Positions 32,901 through 40,581 of a stretch of DNA of 62,475 nt are shown piece by piece. The notes below the pieces were generated by a model. It saw only the letters and a list, made by a program, of their open reading frames with translations, was not told the origin of the DNA and did not search any database. Made by a program: the position numbers and the translations under genes. Source of the stretch: Streptomyces longispororuber (GTDB lineage: Bacteria; Actinomycetota; Actinomycetes; Streptomycetales; Streptomycetaceae); the NCBI RefSeq assembly GCF_024448165.1, contig NZ_JAMOLN010000032.1:1-62475 (forward strand), read 5' to 3'. Position 1 is the first letter of the stretch, and each line of letters starts with the position of its first letter.

Positions 32901-35103
32901 GCGACGCGGAGTCGGACGCGGGCGCGGTGTCCATGGAGGGACCGCAGACCGGGGAACCGGGCGTGTAGTCGCCGCCCGCGTCGATCGAGTAGCAGTTCTG
33001 CAGCGTGGTGCCGTCGGGCACGCCGGGGCGGCGCTCGGCGACGATGGTCACGGTGAACGTGGACTGCGGCGACATCTCGCCGTCGTAGCTGCCGCGCACG
33101 CCGGTGGCCCGCTCCAGCAGGGCGGCGTCGTCCGCGTCGTACGGCACCCAGGCGCCGCTGCCGCCGCCGGCCGTCGGGTCCCACAGCTCCAGCTTCACCG
33201 GGGCGTCGGCGGGGCTGACGGTGACCGACGTGATCTGCAGGACGTCGAACGGCGAGGTGGAGGCCGGGGAGCCGTCCGGGCCCGCCGACGGGTCGGTGAC
33301 GACCGGGGAGACCAGCGGCTTGTTGCCGTTGTTGGTCACCTTCAGGTTCATCGTGATCGGCTGGTCGGCCGGGATGTCGTTCTGCGAGGAGTCCTTGGTG
33401 CCGCTGCCCGAGGTGTTCGGCTCCTCGATCGGCAGCGTCTTGCAGGCGTCGCCGGACGCGGTGCCGCTGCCGTCGGTGCGGCCCGCGTCCCCGGTGTAGG
33501 AAGCGCAGTTGTCGACGCCGGGGCTGCTGCCCGAGGGCAGGTCCTCTGCGGTGACCGCGTCGGTCAGGGTGCCGTGCACGTCGAGGCCGGCGGTGGCGCC
33601 CTCCGCGATGGTCGGGTTGCCGTCCGCGTCCACGCCCGTGTAGGTCACCTCGACCTTGGTGACGGTCGTGCCGGCCTTCGCCACGTCGACCGTCTGGTTC
33701 GCGGTGTAGTCCTGCTCGAACGTGGAGCCGTCCGCGTACGTCACCGTCAGGTGCGCCGTCGTGGCCCCTTCGGGGAAGCGCAGCCGGACCTTGTCGACGT
33801 CGATCTTGTCGAACTCGTTCGGGGTGTCCGCCGACGGCTCCGTGATGGTGATCGTCTTCACCGGGAACGGCGAGGCGTTCTTCACGTCGACCTCGGCGCT
33901 GACCGGCGAGTTCTCCCCGAGCACCGCGTGCTCGCCGGTGTCCTGGCTGAAGTTGCCGTCGGTGTCCGGGTAGAACCGCTTGGTCGGCTGGAGCACCAGG
34001 ATGTCCGGCAGGATGTCGTACGGGGCGCAGACCTGCGCCCCGTTCACGTCGCCGTCGGTGGTCTCCTTGGCGGCCGGGACCGCGCAGTTGTTCACCGTGA
34101 TCTTGTCGGTGGGGCGCAGCGGCGAGCCGTCGGAACGCTTGGTGTCCCGCAGCTTCATCGTGACCTCGACGGTGCCGCCGTTCTCGTCGTACGGCAGCGG
34201 GTCGCCGTTGCTGTTGGTGAAGACGACCTCGAAGCCGGTGACCTCCCCGGGCTCGACGCCGTCCGGCAGCGGCAGCCGGCCGGGCTCCGTGATGGTGTCC
34301 CCGGTGTGCGTGGCGCCGTCCGCCGTCGTGACGACGATGTGGGCCTGGTCGGCGCCCTTGGGGAACGCGGTCACGGTGGCGTAGCGGAAGTCGAAGTACT
34401 CGAAGGTGTCGGCGGTGGTGTCGGACACCGACAGCTCGGTGACGTTCGCCGACGACGAGGAGTTGTTGCGCACGTCGAGCGTGATGGTGGACGTCTCGCC
34501 GCTGCCCGCGACCGCGGAGCCGTCCTTCCACGTCTTGGTCGCCACCGGCTTGACCACGCGCGGGATGGTGACGGTGACGTCGGTGTCGGCGGTCTTCGGG
34601 TCGGCGTTGTCGGCGCTCACCTCGGCGGTGTTCGTCACGACGGTGCCGTCGTCGAGGTCGGTGTCGGCCGGTACCCGCATGCCGATCTCGACGGCGCCGG
34701 CCTGCCCGGCGCGCAGTCCGGTCTTGCCGGCGGGGTTCTGCAGGTCCTGCTTGTAGACGACCGTCAGCTGCCGCGTCGCCTCGTCGTACGTGACGTCGCG
34801 GGAGGTGGTGGACTGCGGCAGGCTCGTCACGTCGAACCCGGCGGGCAGCGTGTCGGTGACCGTGAAGTCCACGCAGTCGACCGTCAGGCCCGAGCACTGC
34901 CCGTTGATCGTGTAGATGAAGTCGTCGCCGGGCTCCAGGGGATCCCCGCCGGTGTTGTTCGTCTTGGTGATGCCGACCGTGCTGCGCGGGTCGTCCGCCG
35001 CGGGGGCGAGCGGGACCGCCGCGGCCTGAGAACCGAACAGCAGGCTCAGCGCCGCCGCGACGGCCAGCGGCCACCGGGCGAGAGGGAACCCATGTCTGGA
35101 CAT
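29998..35103 (-). CDS. 1701-aa LAxTG-anchored surface protein with DUF11-like and DUF5979 domains
   Basis: ATG 35103 with AAGGA 5 nt upstream. Signal peptide MSRHGFPLARWPLAVAAALS... ending near SQAAA. A long series of beta-sandwich repeats follows, of DUF11/isopeptide type (VTNTGTANVPDLVVKDALPP, DTLPAGFDV, VTDPSAGPDG). Three DUF5979-like modules lie near the C-terminus (about 1290-1660; KLVKHLGAH, QLIKSVDGD, VTKHVVNGG). It ends with LADTG at about 1669, a hydrophobic helix and RRRTS, the substrate form used by Streptomyces class E sortases. Likely a stalk-like wall adhesin. A 10-bp hairpin sits in its leader. Confidence 0.88.
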   Translation of the reverse strand: MSRHGFPLARWPLAVAAALSLLFGSQAAAVPLAPAADDPRSTVGITKTNNTGGDPLEPGDDFIYTINGQCSGLTVDCVDFTVTDTLPAGFDVTSLPQSTTSRDVTYDEATRQLTVVYKQDLQNPAGKTGLRAGQAGAVEIGMRVPADTDLDDGTVVTNTAEVSADNADPKTADTDVTVTIPRVVKPVATKTWKDGSAVAGSGETSTITLDVRNNSSSSANVTELSVSDTTADTFEYFDFRYATVTAFPKGADQAHIVVTTADGATHTGDTITEPGRLPLPDGVEPGEVTGFEVVFTNSNGDPLPYDENGGTVEVTMKLRDTKRSDGSPLRPTDKITVNNCAVPAAKETTDGDVNGAQVCAPYDILPDILVLQPTKRFYPDTDGNFSQDTGEHAVLGENSPVSAEVDVKNASPFPVKTITITEPSADTPNEFDKIDVDKVRLRFPEGATTAHLTVTYADGSTFEQDYTANQTVDVAKAGTTVTKVEVTYTGVDADGNPTIAEGATAGLDVHGTLTDAVTAEDLPSGSSPGVDNCASYTGDAGRTDGSGTASGDACKTLPIEEPNTSGSGTKDSSQNDIPADQPITMNLKVTNNGNKPLVSPVVTDPSAGPDGSPASTSPFDVLQITSVTVSPADAPVKLELWDPTAGGGSGAWVPYDADDAALLERATGVRGSYDGEMSPQSTFTVTIVAERRPGVPDGTTLQNCYSIDAGGDYTPGSPVCGPSMDTAPASDSASLNKSISPGTLPEYVPGLPRQHADMRLTVANTGNMSAKYLRMTDRDEDFFDAVDLVSIKSNQMPAGANRVQIDAYVNGAWVNGTPASSAALPSGVDAADVTGIRATYSSTSTSNDGYVIKPECAGQSCSGILLLDISPREKLRSTGGPVPTHLEDTVSGEFLTKLQSEDSPKAIDPVDATLDLVKGDPVLDVSKTPNTVLAPGEDAPFYLKVTNTGTANVPDLVVKDALPPGIAFVDTFKGDDGQPYKIIDAKVPDGTPDVPTPVFGKTSDGDRISGLTWDFSKDDDGKAWMFAPGATFTIEIHVRLEAGIKAGDVVTNTMGATSSDPDLACDGTSQRDGDFGSGLYCVADATLTAKSGTAFQARKWVSGNDGLGWYNTLSKKTVPVGDDSCLMTTDSTGRRYTANPCIALVNPGDRYHYLLRVQNAGTESGTDMRIIDRFPTQGDKGVIIDQQRGTAWDDDPALATRPSLSGPGTMNVGYENDEPLCTDDLDMGGGNGSSAPTCPSTVWDDGFSRNAAGANMDLDFDPPLAPGGKVDITYAMDTPLKVTKNGDPTIAWNSFAHNETTDRGGAVATGTDGKRAVPSANPRVLQANEPIQVGVALAYGDLKLVKHLGAHPDQLDGALKRARFPFHVTCVIHPQGRADQTVIDQTYRVSADKPVTVTGIPAGADCQVWEEAARGGTSDHPQSNPVEVTIEPGLGTTSVQTARISNAFELGALQLIKSVDGDAAQYADGRTYKVDVSCALPNAAGGASDLVLHKSYEVGADEPVTIRPLPVNSRCWAEEVDTGGAEKAVVDHGSADDPVVISADGTAAITVTNTFPAAEITVTKHVVNGGAGPYDFALACTTDQGAVPLAPADRSFSLKDGESRTVSVPKGATCTVTERDVPTGDTVTYQASDGGDDGEVVVDGPTKVDVTNTFDTSPVTPDDHDKGELADTGSRDWTLLGILLAVLALATGLVVVRRRTS

Positions 35104-35417
35104 ACCAGTCCTTCATCTACGGAGTACGAAGTTCCGGTGACGGTAAGAGGCGAAGGGCCGCCCCGGGGGCGGCCCGCGCCGAAAAGCTGATGATCTGTCA
35201 CATGGTTGACTCGTTCGGCCCACTGCCGGCGGCGGCCCGAAAAGCGGTGGAGGGGCGGTGCGGTGCGCCGTTACCGTGCTGCCCGGCCCATTCGTCGAGG
35301 CAAGGGCGTGCCGTTGTACACCGTGTGAGACCCCCCGAGAGCTGATCTGTCGCGCGTCGCGCCTGTGCGCCGCGCTCCTTCTTGCTGCGGACTTCTCACT
35401 GAAACCGGTGTACTCCT
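35104..35417. promoter_or_regulatory. Divergent upstream region with a leader hairpin
   Basis: 314 bp between the surface protein and DUF1062 genes. GGGCCGCCCC / GGGGCGGCCC at 35155-35175 is a perfect 10-bp hairpin in the likely 5' leader of the surface-protein mRNA, about 50 nt before its start. No gene is supported here; a small ORF at 35271-35780 on the minus strand is antisense to DUF1062. Confidence 0.5.
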
Positions 35418-35975
35418 GTGCTCACCAGCTGGGTGGTCATGCCCACCTGCCTGCCGACCGTGCTCCGCCGCTGTCACGCGTGTCCGTCCGACCGCTTCCG
35501 GGCGAACGGAAAGTTCCGCGTGAACGCGCACCACAAGCTCCTCGACGCCTGGCTCCTCGTGCGCTGCGCCGGCTGCGGGGACACGGCGAAGATCGCCCTC
35601 CTGGAGCGGACGCACGTCCGCTCCGTCCCGCCCGGGCTCCTGGACCGTCTGCACGCCAACGACCCTGTGCTGGCTGCGGAGTTGCTCCAGAACCCGGCCG
35701 TCCTGCGGCGCAATCGCATCGCCCTCGACTGGACGGGCGCCTGGCGTCTCGACACCGGCACGCCCGTCCCACCGGACCACGAGGCCGGCGACGTCATCGA
35801 CGTCTCCGTGCGCTTCGCGGCCCGCATCCCGGTCCGTCCGGTCCGTCTCGTCGCCGACGGCTGCGGGCTGTCGGGGACGGAGGTCGTGCGCCTGATCGAG
35901 GCGGGGAAGCTCGTCTCGGCGGTGCGCCTGCGCGGCCGCATCACCGGCGACTTCACCTTCACCCTGAAGCGCTGA
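35418..35975 (+). CDS. DUF1062 protein
   Basis: 185 aa from GTG 35418. The N-terminus SWVVMPTCLPTVLRRCHACP and CAGCGD supply a CxxC-rich, probably zinc-binding, region, followed by LRRNRIALDWTGAW and an S4-like C-terminal part (LSGTEVVRLIEAGKLVSAVR). DUF1062 is uncharacterised. No clear ribosome site. Convergent with the LuxR gene across a strong terminator. Confidence 0.8.
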   Translation: MLTSWVVMPTCLPTVLRRCHACPSDRFRANGKFRVNAHHKLLDAWLLVRCAGCGDTAKIALLERTHVRSVPPGLLDRLHANDPVLAAELLQNPAVLRRNRIALDWTGAWRLDTGTPVPPDHEAGDVIDVSVRFAARIPVRPVRLVADGCGLSGTEVVRLIEAGKLVSAVRLRGRITGDFTFTLKR

Positions 35976-35983
35976 ACCCGTCC

Positions 35984-36018
35984 GGGGCCTGCCGGGCGAC
36001 TCCCCGGCAGGCCCCTTT
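35984..36018. terminator. Terminator between DUF1062 and the LuxR-type gene
   Basis: A perfect 13-bp stem (35984-35996 and 36003-36015) followed by TTT. Confidence 0.85.
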
Positions 36019-36024
36019 ACTCCC

Positions 36025-38367
36025 CTACAGCCCCTCGCCCGCCAGCTTCACGCCGATCCGGCTGCGGGAGCCGATGCCCAGCTTGGCGAGGACCCGCTCC
36101 ATGTGGGCGTCCACCGTACGGCGGGAGATGAAGAGGCGTTCGGCGATCTCGCGGTTGGACAGGCCGTCGGCCGCGAGGCGGGCCACTTCGTGCTCGCGCT
36201 TGGTGAGCGCCTCGCCGTTGGCGCGGCGCTGGCCCGGCACGTCGGGTTCCGGGACGGCGAGTTCGTCCGTGCCCGCGAGCGCCGCCTCGAAGAGGGTCTC
36301 GGCGGGGGCCGTCGCGCCCTGCTGCCACAGCCGCTCGTACGCGTCGGCGCCGAGCGCGGCCCGCGTCGCCTCCGCGCCTGCCCGGTGGTTCTCCACCGAC
36401 ACCGGCGCACCGCTCAGCAGTTCGCCGCCGGTGGACTGCCACAGCGCGTCGGAGCCGCCGAACAGCCAGGCGGCGCGCTCGTGCCGGTGGTTGCCCGACG
36501 CGACCCAGGCCAGCACCTCCACCGCGTATCCGCACCCGATGGCGTCGCCGAGGTCCGCCTTGAGCGGCAGCGCGCGCTTCAGCGCCACCTCGCTGGCCTC
36601 CGGGTCGCCCTTCGCGTAGTGCGCGAGCCCGGCCACCGTGTACAGGAAGCCGCGCAGCCAGCACTCCTTGGAGCCGGCTCCGAGCCGGGCGAGCCCCTGC
36701 ACGGTCCGCTCCAGCGCGAGGTCGGCGTCGCCGGAGAGGTGGTACTGGTAGCCCGCCTGCACGTCGAGGGAGACCAGCCCCGTCAGGTCGCCGATCGCCG
36801 CGAGCCGTTCCTGGGCCTGGGCGCGGGCGAGTTCGGCGCGGTCGAAGTCGCACAGGAACGTGTACGCGCACTGCAGGTACAGCCAGCCGCGGGCCCGGAC
36901 CAGGGACTCCCCCAGCCGGTCCGCGATGTCGATGCCCTCCCTGATGGCGGGCACCGCCGCCGCCGGATCGCCCTGGAACACCGTGATGAACCCGCCGACG
37001 ATCAGCGCCCACGCCCGCTCCGGGGTGCTCCCGGGGAACGCCTCCGCCACCTTCCGCTGCCAATACCTGCCCTCCGTGAGCAGGCCGGAGATCTGCCAGT
37101 ACCCCCACAGGGCGCCCGCCAGACCGGCCCCCTTCTGCACCCGCTCGCCACTGCCGAGCGCGTACTCCAACGCGAGCCGGATGTCCGGGTGTTCGCGGCG
37201 CAGCGCGCGGCAGCGGGGCATCTGGTCGTCGCCGATGAAGTGCCGATCGAAGGCGTCGGCGGCCGTCACGTAGCGGTCGAGGTGGCGGTCGCGGGCCGCC
37301 GTCTCCTCGCCGGACTCGGCGAGCCGCTCGGCGCCGTACTCCCGGATGGTGTCGAGCATCCGGTAGCGGGTCGCGAAGTCCCCGTCGCCCGGCGCCGGCC
37401 CCGCGCCCGCCTCGTCGACGCGCTGGACGACGGACTTGTCGACCAGGTCGATCAGCACCTCCATCACGTCCGCCGGGCTCAACTCGCCGAATCCGCAGAC
37501 CTCTTCGGCCGCCGCGAGGTCGAAGACGTCACCGAAGACGGACAGCCGTGCCCACAGCGTCCGCTCCCGCTCGTCGCACAGCTCGTGGCTCCAGTCGATC
37601 GCCGTACGGAGGGTCTGGTGGCGCGGGAGCGTCGTGCGGCGGCCCCCGGTCAGCAGCCGGAAACGGTCCTCCAGGCGGTCGATGAGCTGGCGCAGCGGAA
37701 CGGCGCGCAGCCGTACCGTGGCCAGTTCGATGGCGAGCGGGATGCCGTCCAGGCGGCGGCAGAGCCGGACGACGTCGTCCCGGTTGGCGTCGGTCACCTC
37801 GAAGCCGGGCACGACGGCGGCGGCCCGCTGCTCGAAGAGGGTGACCGCGTCGCCGCCCTCGTCGTCCACGGCCAGCGGCGACACGGGGAAGGTGTGCTCG
37901 CCGGGAACGTCGAGGGGCTGCCGGCTGGTGGCGAGGACCCGGACGCCGTCGGTCTCGCGCAGCAGGATGTCGACGAGCTCGGCGCACGCGTCGACCAGGT
38001 GCTCGCAGGTGTCGAGGATGATCAGGGCCGGCTGGTCCCTCAAGTGGTCGAGGATGACGTCGAGTTGGGAGCGGGTGTCCTGCTCGGGCAGGCCGAGGCA
38101 GGCGGCGAGGGTGTGCGGGAGCAGGTCGGGGTCGCGCAGTGCCGAGAGTTCGACGAGGCAGGCCGGTGGCGTCGGGGCGTCGGTACGGGTGGCCACGGCC
38201 CGCAGGGCGAGCCGGGTCTTGCCCACGCCGCCGGGGCCGAGCACGGTGACGCAGCGCTGGGCGCCCAACGCCCGTGTCAGGTGGGTCAGTTCGATGGCGC
38301 GGCCGATGAAGCCGGTCAGTTCACGGGGGAGTTCGCCGGGGCGGCGGCGCACGATGCCGAACGTCAT
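36025..38367 (-). CDS. LuxR-family regulator with NB-ARC-type ATPase
   Basis: 780 aa from ATG 38367 (GGAAG ~9 nt upstream). The P-loop is GPGGVGKT at residues 44-51, Walker B LIILDTCEHLV near 120, then the sensor region LPLAIELATVRLRA-type of signal-transduction ATPases. TPR-like helices fill the middle (~330-660). A LuxR helix-turn-helix closes the protein (LTKREHEVARLAADGLSNRE, RTVDAHMERVLAKLG). A long STAND-type transcription factor; inducer unknown. No target gene is evident nearby. Confidence 0.85.
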   Translation of the reverse strand: MTFGIVRRRPGELPRELTGFIGRAIELTHLTRALGAQRCVTVLGPGGVGKTRLALRAVATRTDAPTPPACLVELSALRDPDLLPHTLAACLGLPEQDTRSQLDVILDHLRDQPALIILDTCEHLVDACAELVDILLRETDGVRVLATSRQPLDVPGEHTFPVSPLAVDDEGGDAVTLFEQRAAAVVPGFEVTDANRDDVVRLCRRLDGIPLAIELATVRLRAVPLRQLIDRLEDRFRLLTGGRRTTLPRHQTLRTAIDWSHELCDERERTLWARLSVFGDVFDLAAAEEVCGFGELSPADVMEVLIDLVDKSVVQRVDEAGAGPAPGDGDFATRYRMLDTIREYGAERLAESGEETAARDRHLDRYVTAADAFDRHFIGDDQMPRCRALRREHPDIRLALEYALGSGERVQKGAGLAGALWGYWQISGLLTEGRYWQRKVAEAFPGSTPERAWALIVGGFITVFQGDPAAAVPAIREGIDIADRLGESLVRARGWLYLQCAYTFLCDFDRAELARAQAQERLAAIGDLTGLVSLDVQAGYQYHLSGDADLALERTVQGLARLGAGSKECWLRGFLYTVAGLAHYAKGDPEASEVALKRALPLKADLGDAIGCGYAVEVLAWVASGNHRHERAAWLFGGSDALWQSTGGELLSGAPVSVENHRAGAEATRAALGADAYERLWQQGATAPAETLFEAALAGTDELAVPEPDVPGQRRANGEALTKREHEVARLAADGLSNREIAERLFISRRTVDAHMERVLAKLGIGSRSRIGVKLAGEGL

Positions 38368-38489
38368 GGAGCGGATTCTTCCGAGGCCCCCCAGGGCCCG
38401 GGGTGGTTCCCTGAAGGTGCCCCCCAACGGGTGACGGTCCGCGTACGCTGGGCGTTTGCTCGGGCGGCGGTGCCCGGCCCCGTGTTTTC

Positions 38490-39302
38490 GTGACGCGCAT
38501 GCCGACCGGACACGAAGAGCAGCTGGACCGCGAGCGGGACCAGGCCAGGTCCGTCGACCGCAAGGGCGGACCCGGGCACACCGTGCTGCTCGCCCTCGCG
38601 CTCGCCGTGCCCGCCCTGAAGGTCGCGTACACGGTCGGCGGCGGCTCCCACGTGCGGGACGTCTTCGTCGGGATGGAGCCGGGCAACTGGCCCGACGTGC
38701 TGCTCGGCATGGTGCTGACCGAGCCGCTCCTCGGCTGCGTCCTCGGCGTCGTCGTCTCCCGCGTCGTGTTCGCGCTGTTCGCGGCGCGCGGGGCCGTGCC
38801 CAAGGGCGACGGATTCGTGCGCACGCTGCGCCGGATCGCGCTGACCGTGGTCAATCCGCTGGCCGTCGGCGTGATCGCCGCCTGCTGCTACGGAGGGTGG
38901 TGGGGCCTGGTGACGGGTCTGGCCGCGTTCGCGCTGCGCGAGGGCGTCGTCGTCGAGTACCGGGCGGGGCGGCGCGGCCGGCACCACCACGACACCGCGT
39001 ACGAGCCGCCGTGCTGGCTGCGCCGCGCCGCCCGCTCCGAGCAGTGGGTCGCGGCGGCGCTGACCGTCGTCGTGCTGCCGCTGCTCGCCGTCGGGGTGTC
39101 CCTGGACGGGCGGGCGTGGACGTCGGTCCTGGAGTGCCAGGTGCAGGACGGCACGGAGACGGGCACGCAGCGGCTCGTCGAACTGGGCCGCAAGGGGAAC
39201 GGCGTCGTGGGCTGGAGCCTCGACCGCGAGGAGATCGTCAACGGCACCGGCTGCACCGACACGGGTTCCCTGCGGGTGCGTGCCGCGTGGTGGAACTCCT
39301 GA
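38490..39302 (+). CDS. Membrane protein of unknown function
   Basis: 270 aa from GTG 38490 (ATG 38499 also possible). About four transmembrane helices (HTVLLALALAVPALKVAYTV, LLGCVLGVVVSRVVFALFAA, LAVGVIAACCYGGWWGLV, WVAAALTVVVLPLLAVGVSL) and a C-terminal ~75-residue outer domain with two cysteines (LECQVQDG, GTGCTDTG). No family recognised. Confidence 0.65.
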   Translation: MTRMPTGHEEQLDRERDQARSVDRKGGPGHTVLLALALAVPALKVAYTVGGGSHVRDVFVGMEPGNWPDVLLGMVLTEPLLGCVLGVVVSRVVFALFAARGAVPKGDGFVRTLRRIALTVVNPLAVGVIAACCYGGWWGLVTGLAAFALREGVVVEYRAGRRGRHHHDTAYEPPCWLRRAARSEQWVAAALTVVVLPLLAVGVSLDGRAWTSVLECQVQDGTETGTQRLVELGRKGNGVVGWSLDREEIVNGTGCTDTGSLRVRAAWWNS

Positions 39303-39421
39303 GCCGTCGGGAGGGGCTAGTCCCCCCGCGCGGCCCCGGAAATCCTTCGTCCCTGCGCGCCCGGCCCGGTACGGTCTCGACCGAGTCACCCGTTCACCCC
39401 CGTAGAGAGAAGGTCCCGTCC

Positions 39422-39802
39422 ATGGCATGTCGTATCAGTGAACTCGTGCTCGGCTGCCGCAGTCCCGAGGTGCTGGCGCGGTTCTGGTGCGAGGTCCTGG
39501 ACTTCGTCGTGCTCGACCGCGAGGGGGCCGACATGGTCGAGATCGGCCCGCGCGAGGGCTTCGGCGGCCCGCAGCCGACGATCATCCTCAGCCGCCGGGA
39601 CGAGCCGGAGCCCGGCAAGACCCGGCTGCACATCGACGTCAACGCCACCGACCGCGACCAGGACGCCGAACTGGAGCGCCTCCTGAAGCTCGGCGCCCGC
39701 CCGGCCGACATCGGCCAGACCGGCGAGGAGCAGTGGCACGTCCTCCAGGACCCGGAGGGCAACGAGTTCTGCCTGCTGAAGGCCCGCCTCAACCCGCTCT
39801 GA
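39422..39802 (+). CDS. VOC-superfamily (glyoxalase-like) protein
   Basis: 126 aa from ATG 39422 with GAGAGAAGG upstream. The opening LGCRSPEVLARFWCEVLDF and the close WHVLQDPEGNEFCLL are classic for glyoxalase_6 proteins. Metal and substrate cannot be assigned. A long reading back to 38456 in the same frame is noise over the preceding gene. Convergent with the ComB-like gene, 8 bp apart. Confidence 0.82.
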   Translation: MACRISELVLGCRSPEVLARFWCEVLDFVVLDREGADMVEIGPREGFGGPQPTIILSRRDEPEPGKTRLHIDVNATDRDQDAELERLLKLGARPADIGQTGEEQWHVLQDPEGNEFCLLKARLNPL

Positions 39803-39810
39803 CGAGGCAG

Positions 39811-40503
39811 TCAGTCCGCCGGCACCGCGCACGCCCGCAGCACCATGAGCGCGTCCTCCCGGGTCGCGGTCATCGCGAAGGGGAAGCGGTCGAGTTCGAG
39901 GCAGAGGGGGACGTCGTCGGGGTGGGATCCCTCGCGTACGCCCTCCGTCAGCTCGGCCGCGGCGCGGGAGTCGGCGGCGCGGCGCAGGAAGCCGGCCGGG
40001 TCCGGGGCGGATCCGGCGGCCCGGTGCGCGATGTACTGGGCGCAGGCCAGGTCCTCGTCGGCCCGGCCGTCCTCGCCGGTGACCACGAACGTGACCGCGT
40101 CGGCGCCGTGCCCGCGCAGCAGGCGGGCCGTCGCCTCCGCCACCACGAAGCCCGCGCACAGCACCAGCCGGGCGTCGCGGACCGCGAGGGCGCCCACCGT
40201 GCCGGCCGTGGTCTTCTGCACCACGGTCCGCCCGGTGAGGTCGGCCGAGCGCAGCATCCCCGGGGAGTTCACGGCGTCGAAGCCGGGTGCGGGTGCGCCG
40301 TCCTTGAGGGCCACCCAGTCCGGGTGCCGGGACTTGAGGGCGAGGGCCTCGTCGAGCGAGCCGGCCAGCACGATCTTGTCGGCGCCCCGGCCGAAGGCCC
40401 AGGCGGCGACGGTGTAGGCGCGCATGACGTCCACCACGACGGCCACGGAGGGGACTTCGGCCAGCTCGGTCAGCTCGGGGATGCCGAGGAATCGGGTGTC
40501 CAT
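39811..40503 (-). CDS. ComB-like 2-phosphosulfolactate phosphatase family protein
   Basis: 230 aa from ATG 40503 (ATG 40512 three codons earlier is possible). [32 protein letters not shown] and [19 protein letters not shown] match the ComB family, which in methanogens dephosphorylates 2-phosphosulfolactate for coenzyme M. Actinobacteria lack coenzyme M synthesis as such, so the true substrate here is unknown. Confidence 0.8.
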   Translation of the reverse strand: MDTRFLGIPELTELAEVPSVAVVVDVMRAYTVAAWAFGRGADKIVLAGSLDEALALKSRHPDWVALKDGAPAPGFDAVNSPGMLRSADLTGRTVVQKTTAGTVGALAVRDARLVLCAGFVVAEATARLLRGHGADAVTFVVTGEDGRADEDLACAQYIAHRAAGSAPDPAGFLRRAADSRAAAELTEGVREGSHPDDVPLCLELDRFPFAMTATREDALMVLRACAVPAD

Positions 40504-40581
40504 GGCGATCATGATGGCCGGTGCCCGTGATCCCACGCCACACTCTTGTCGCGTCCACGCCCCTCTGCCATTCTCCGGCGG

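Noticed and set aside
30112..35190. 1692-codon open frame on the + strand antisense to the surface protein
   Set aside because: Composition (Val/Gly/Arg/Asp-rich, no domains) is that expected from the complement of a GC-rich gene; no ribosome site or conserved motif.
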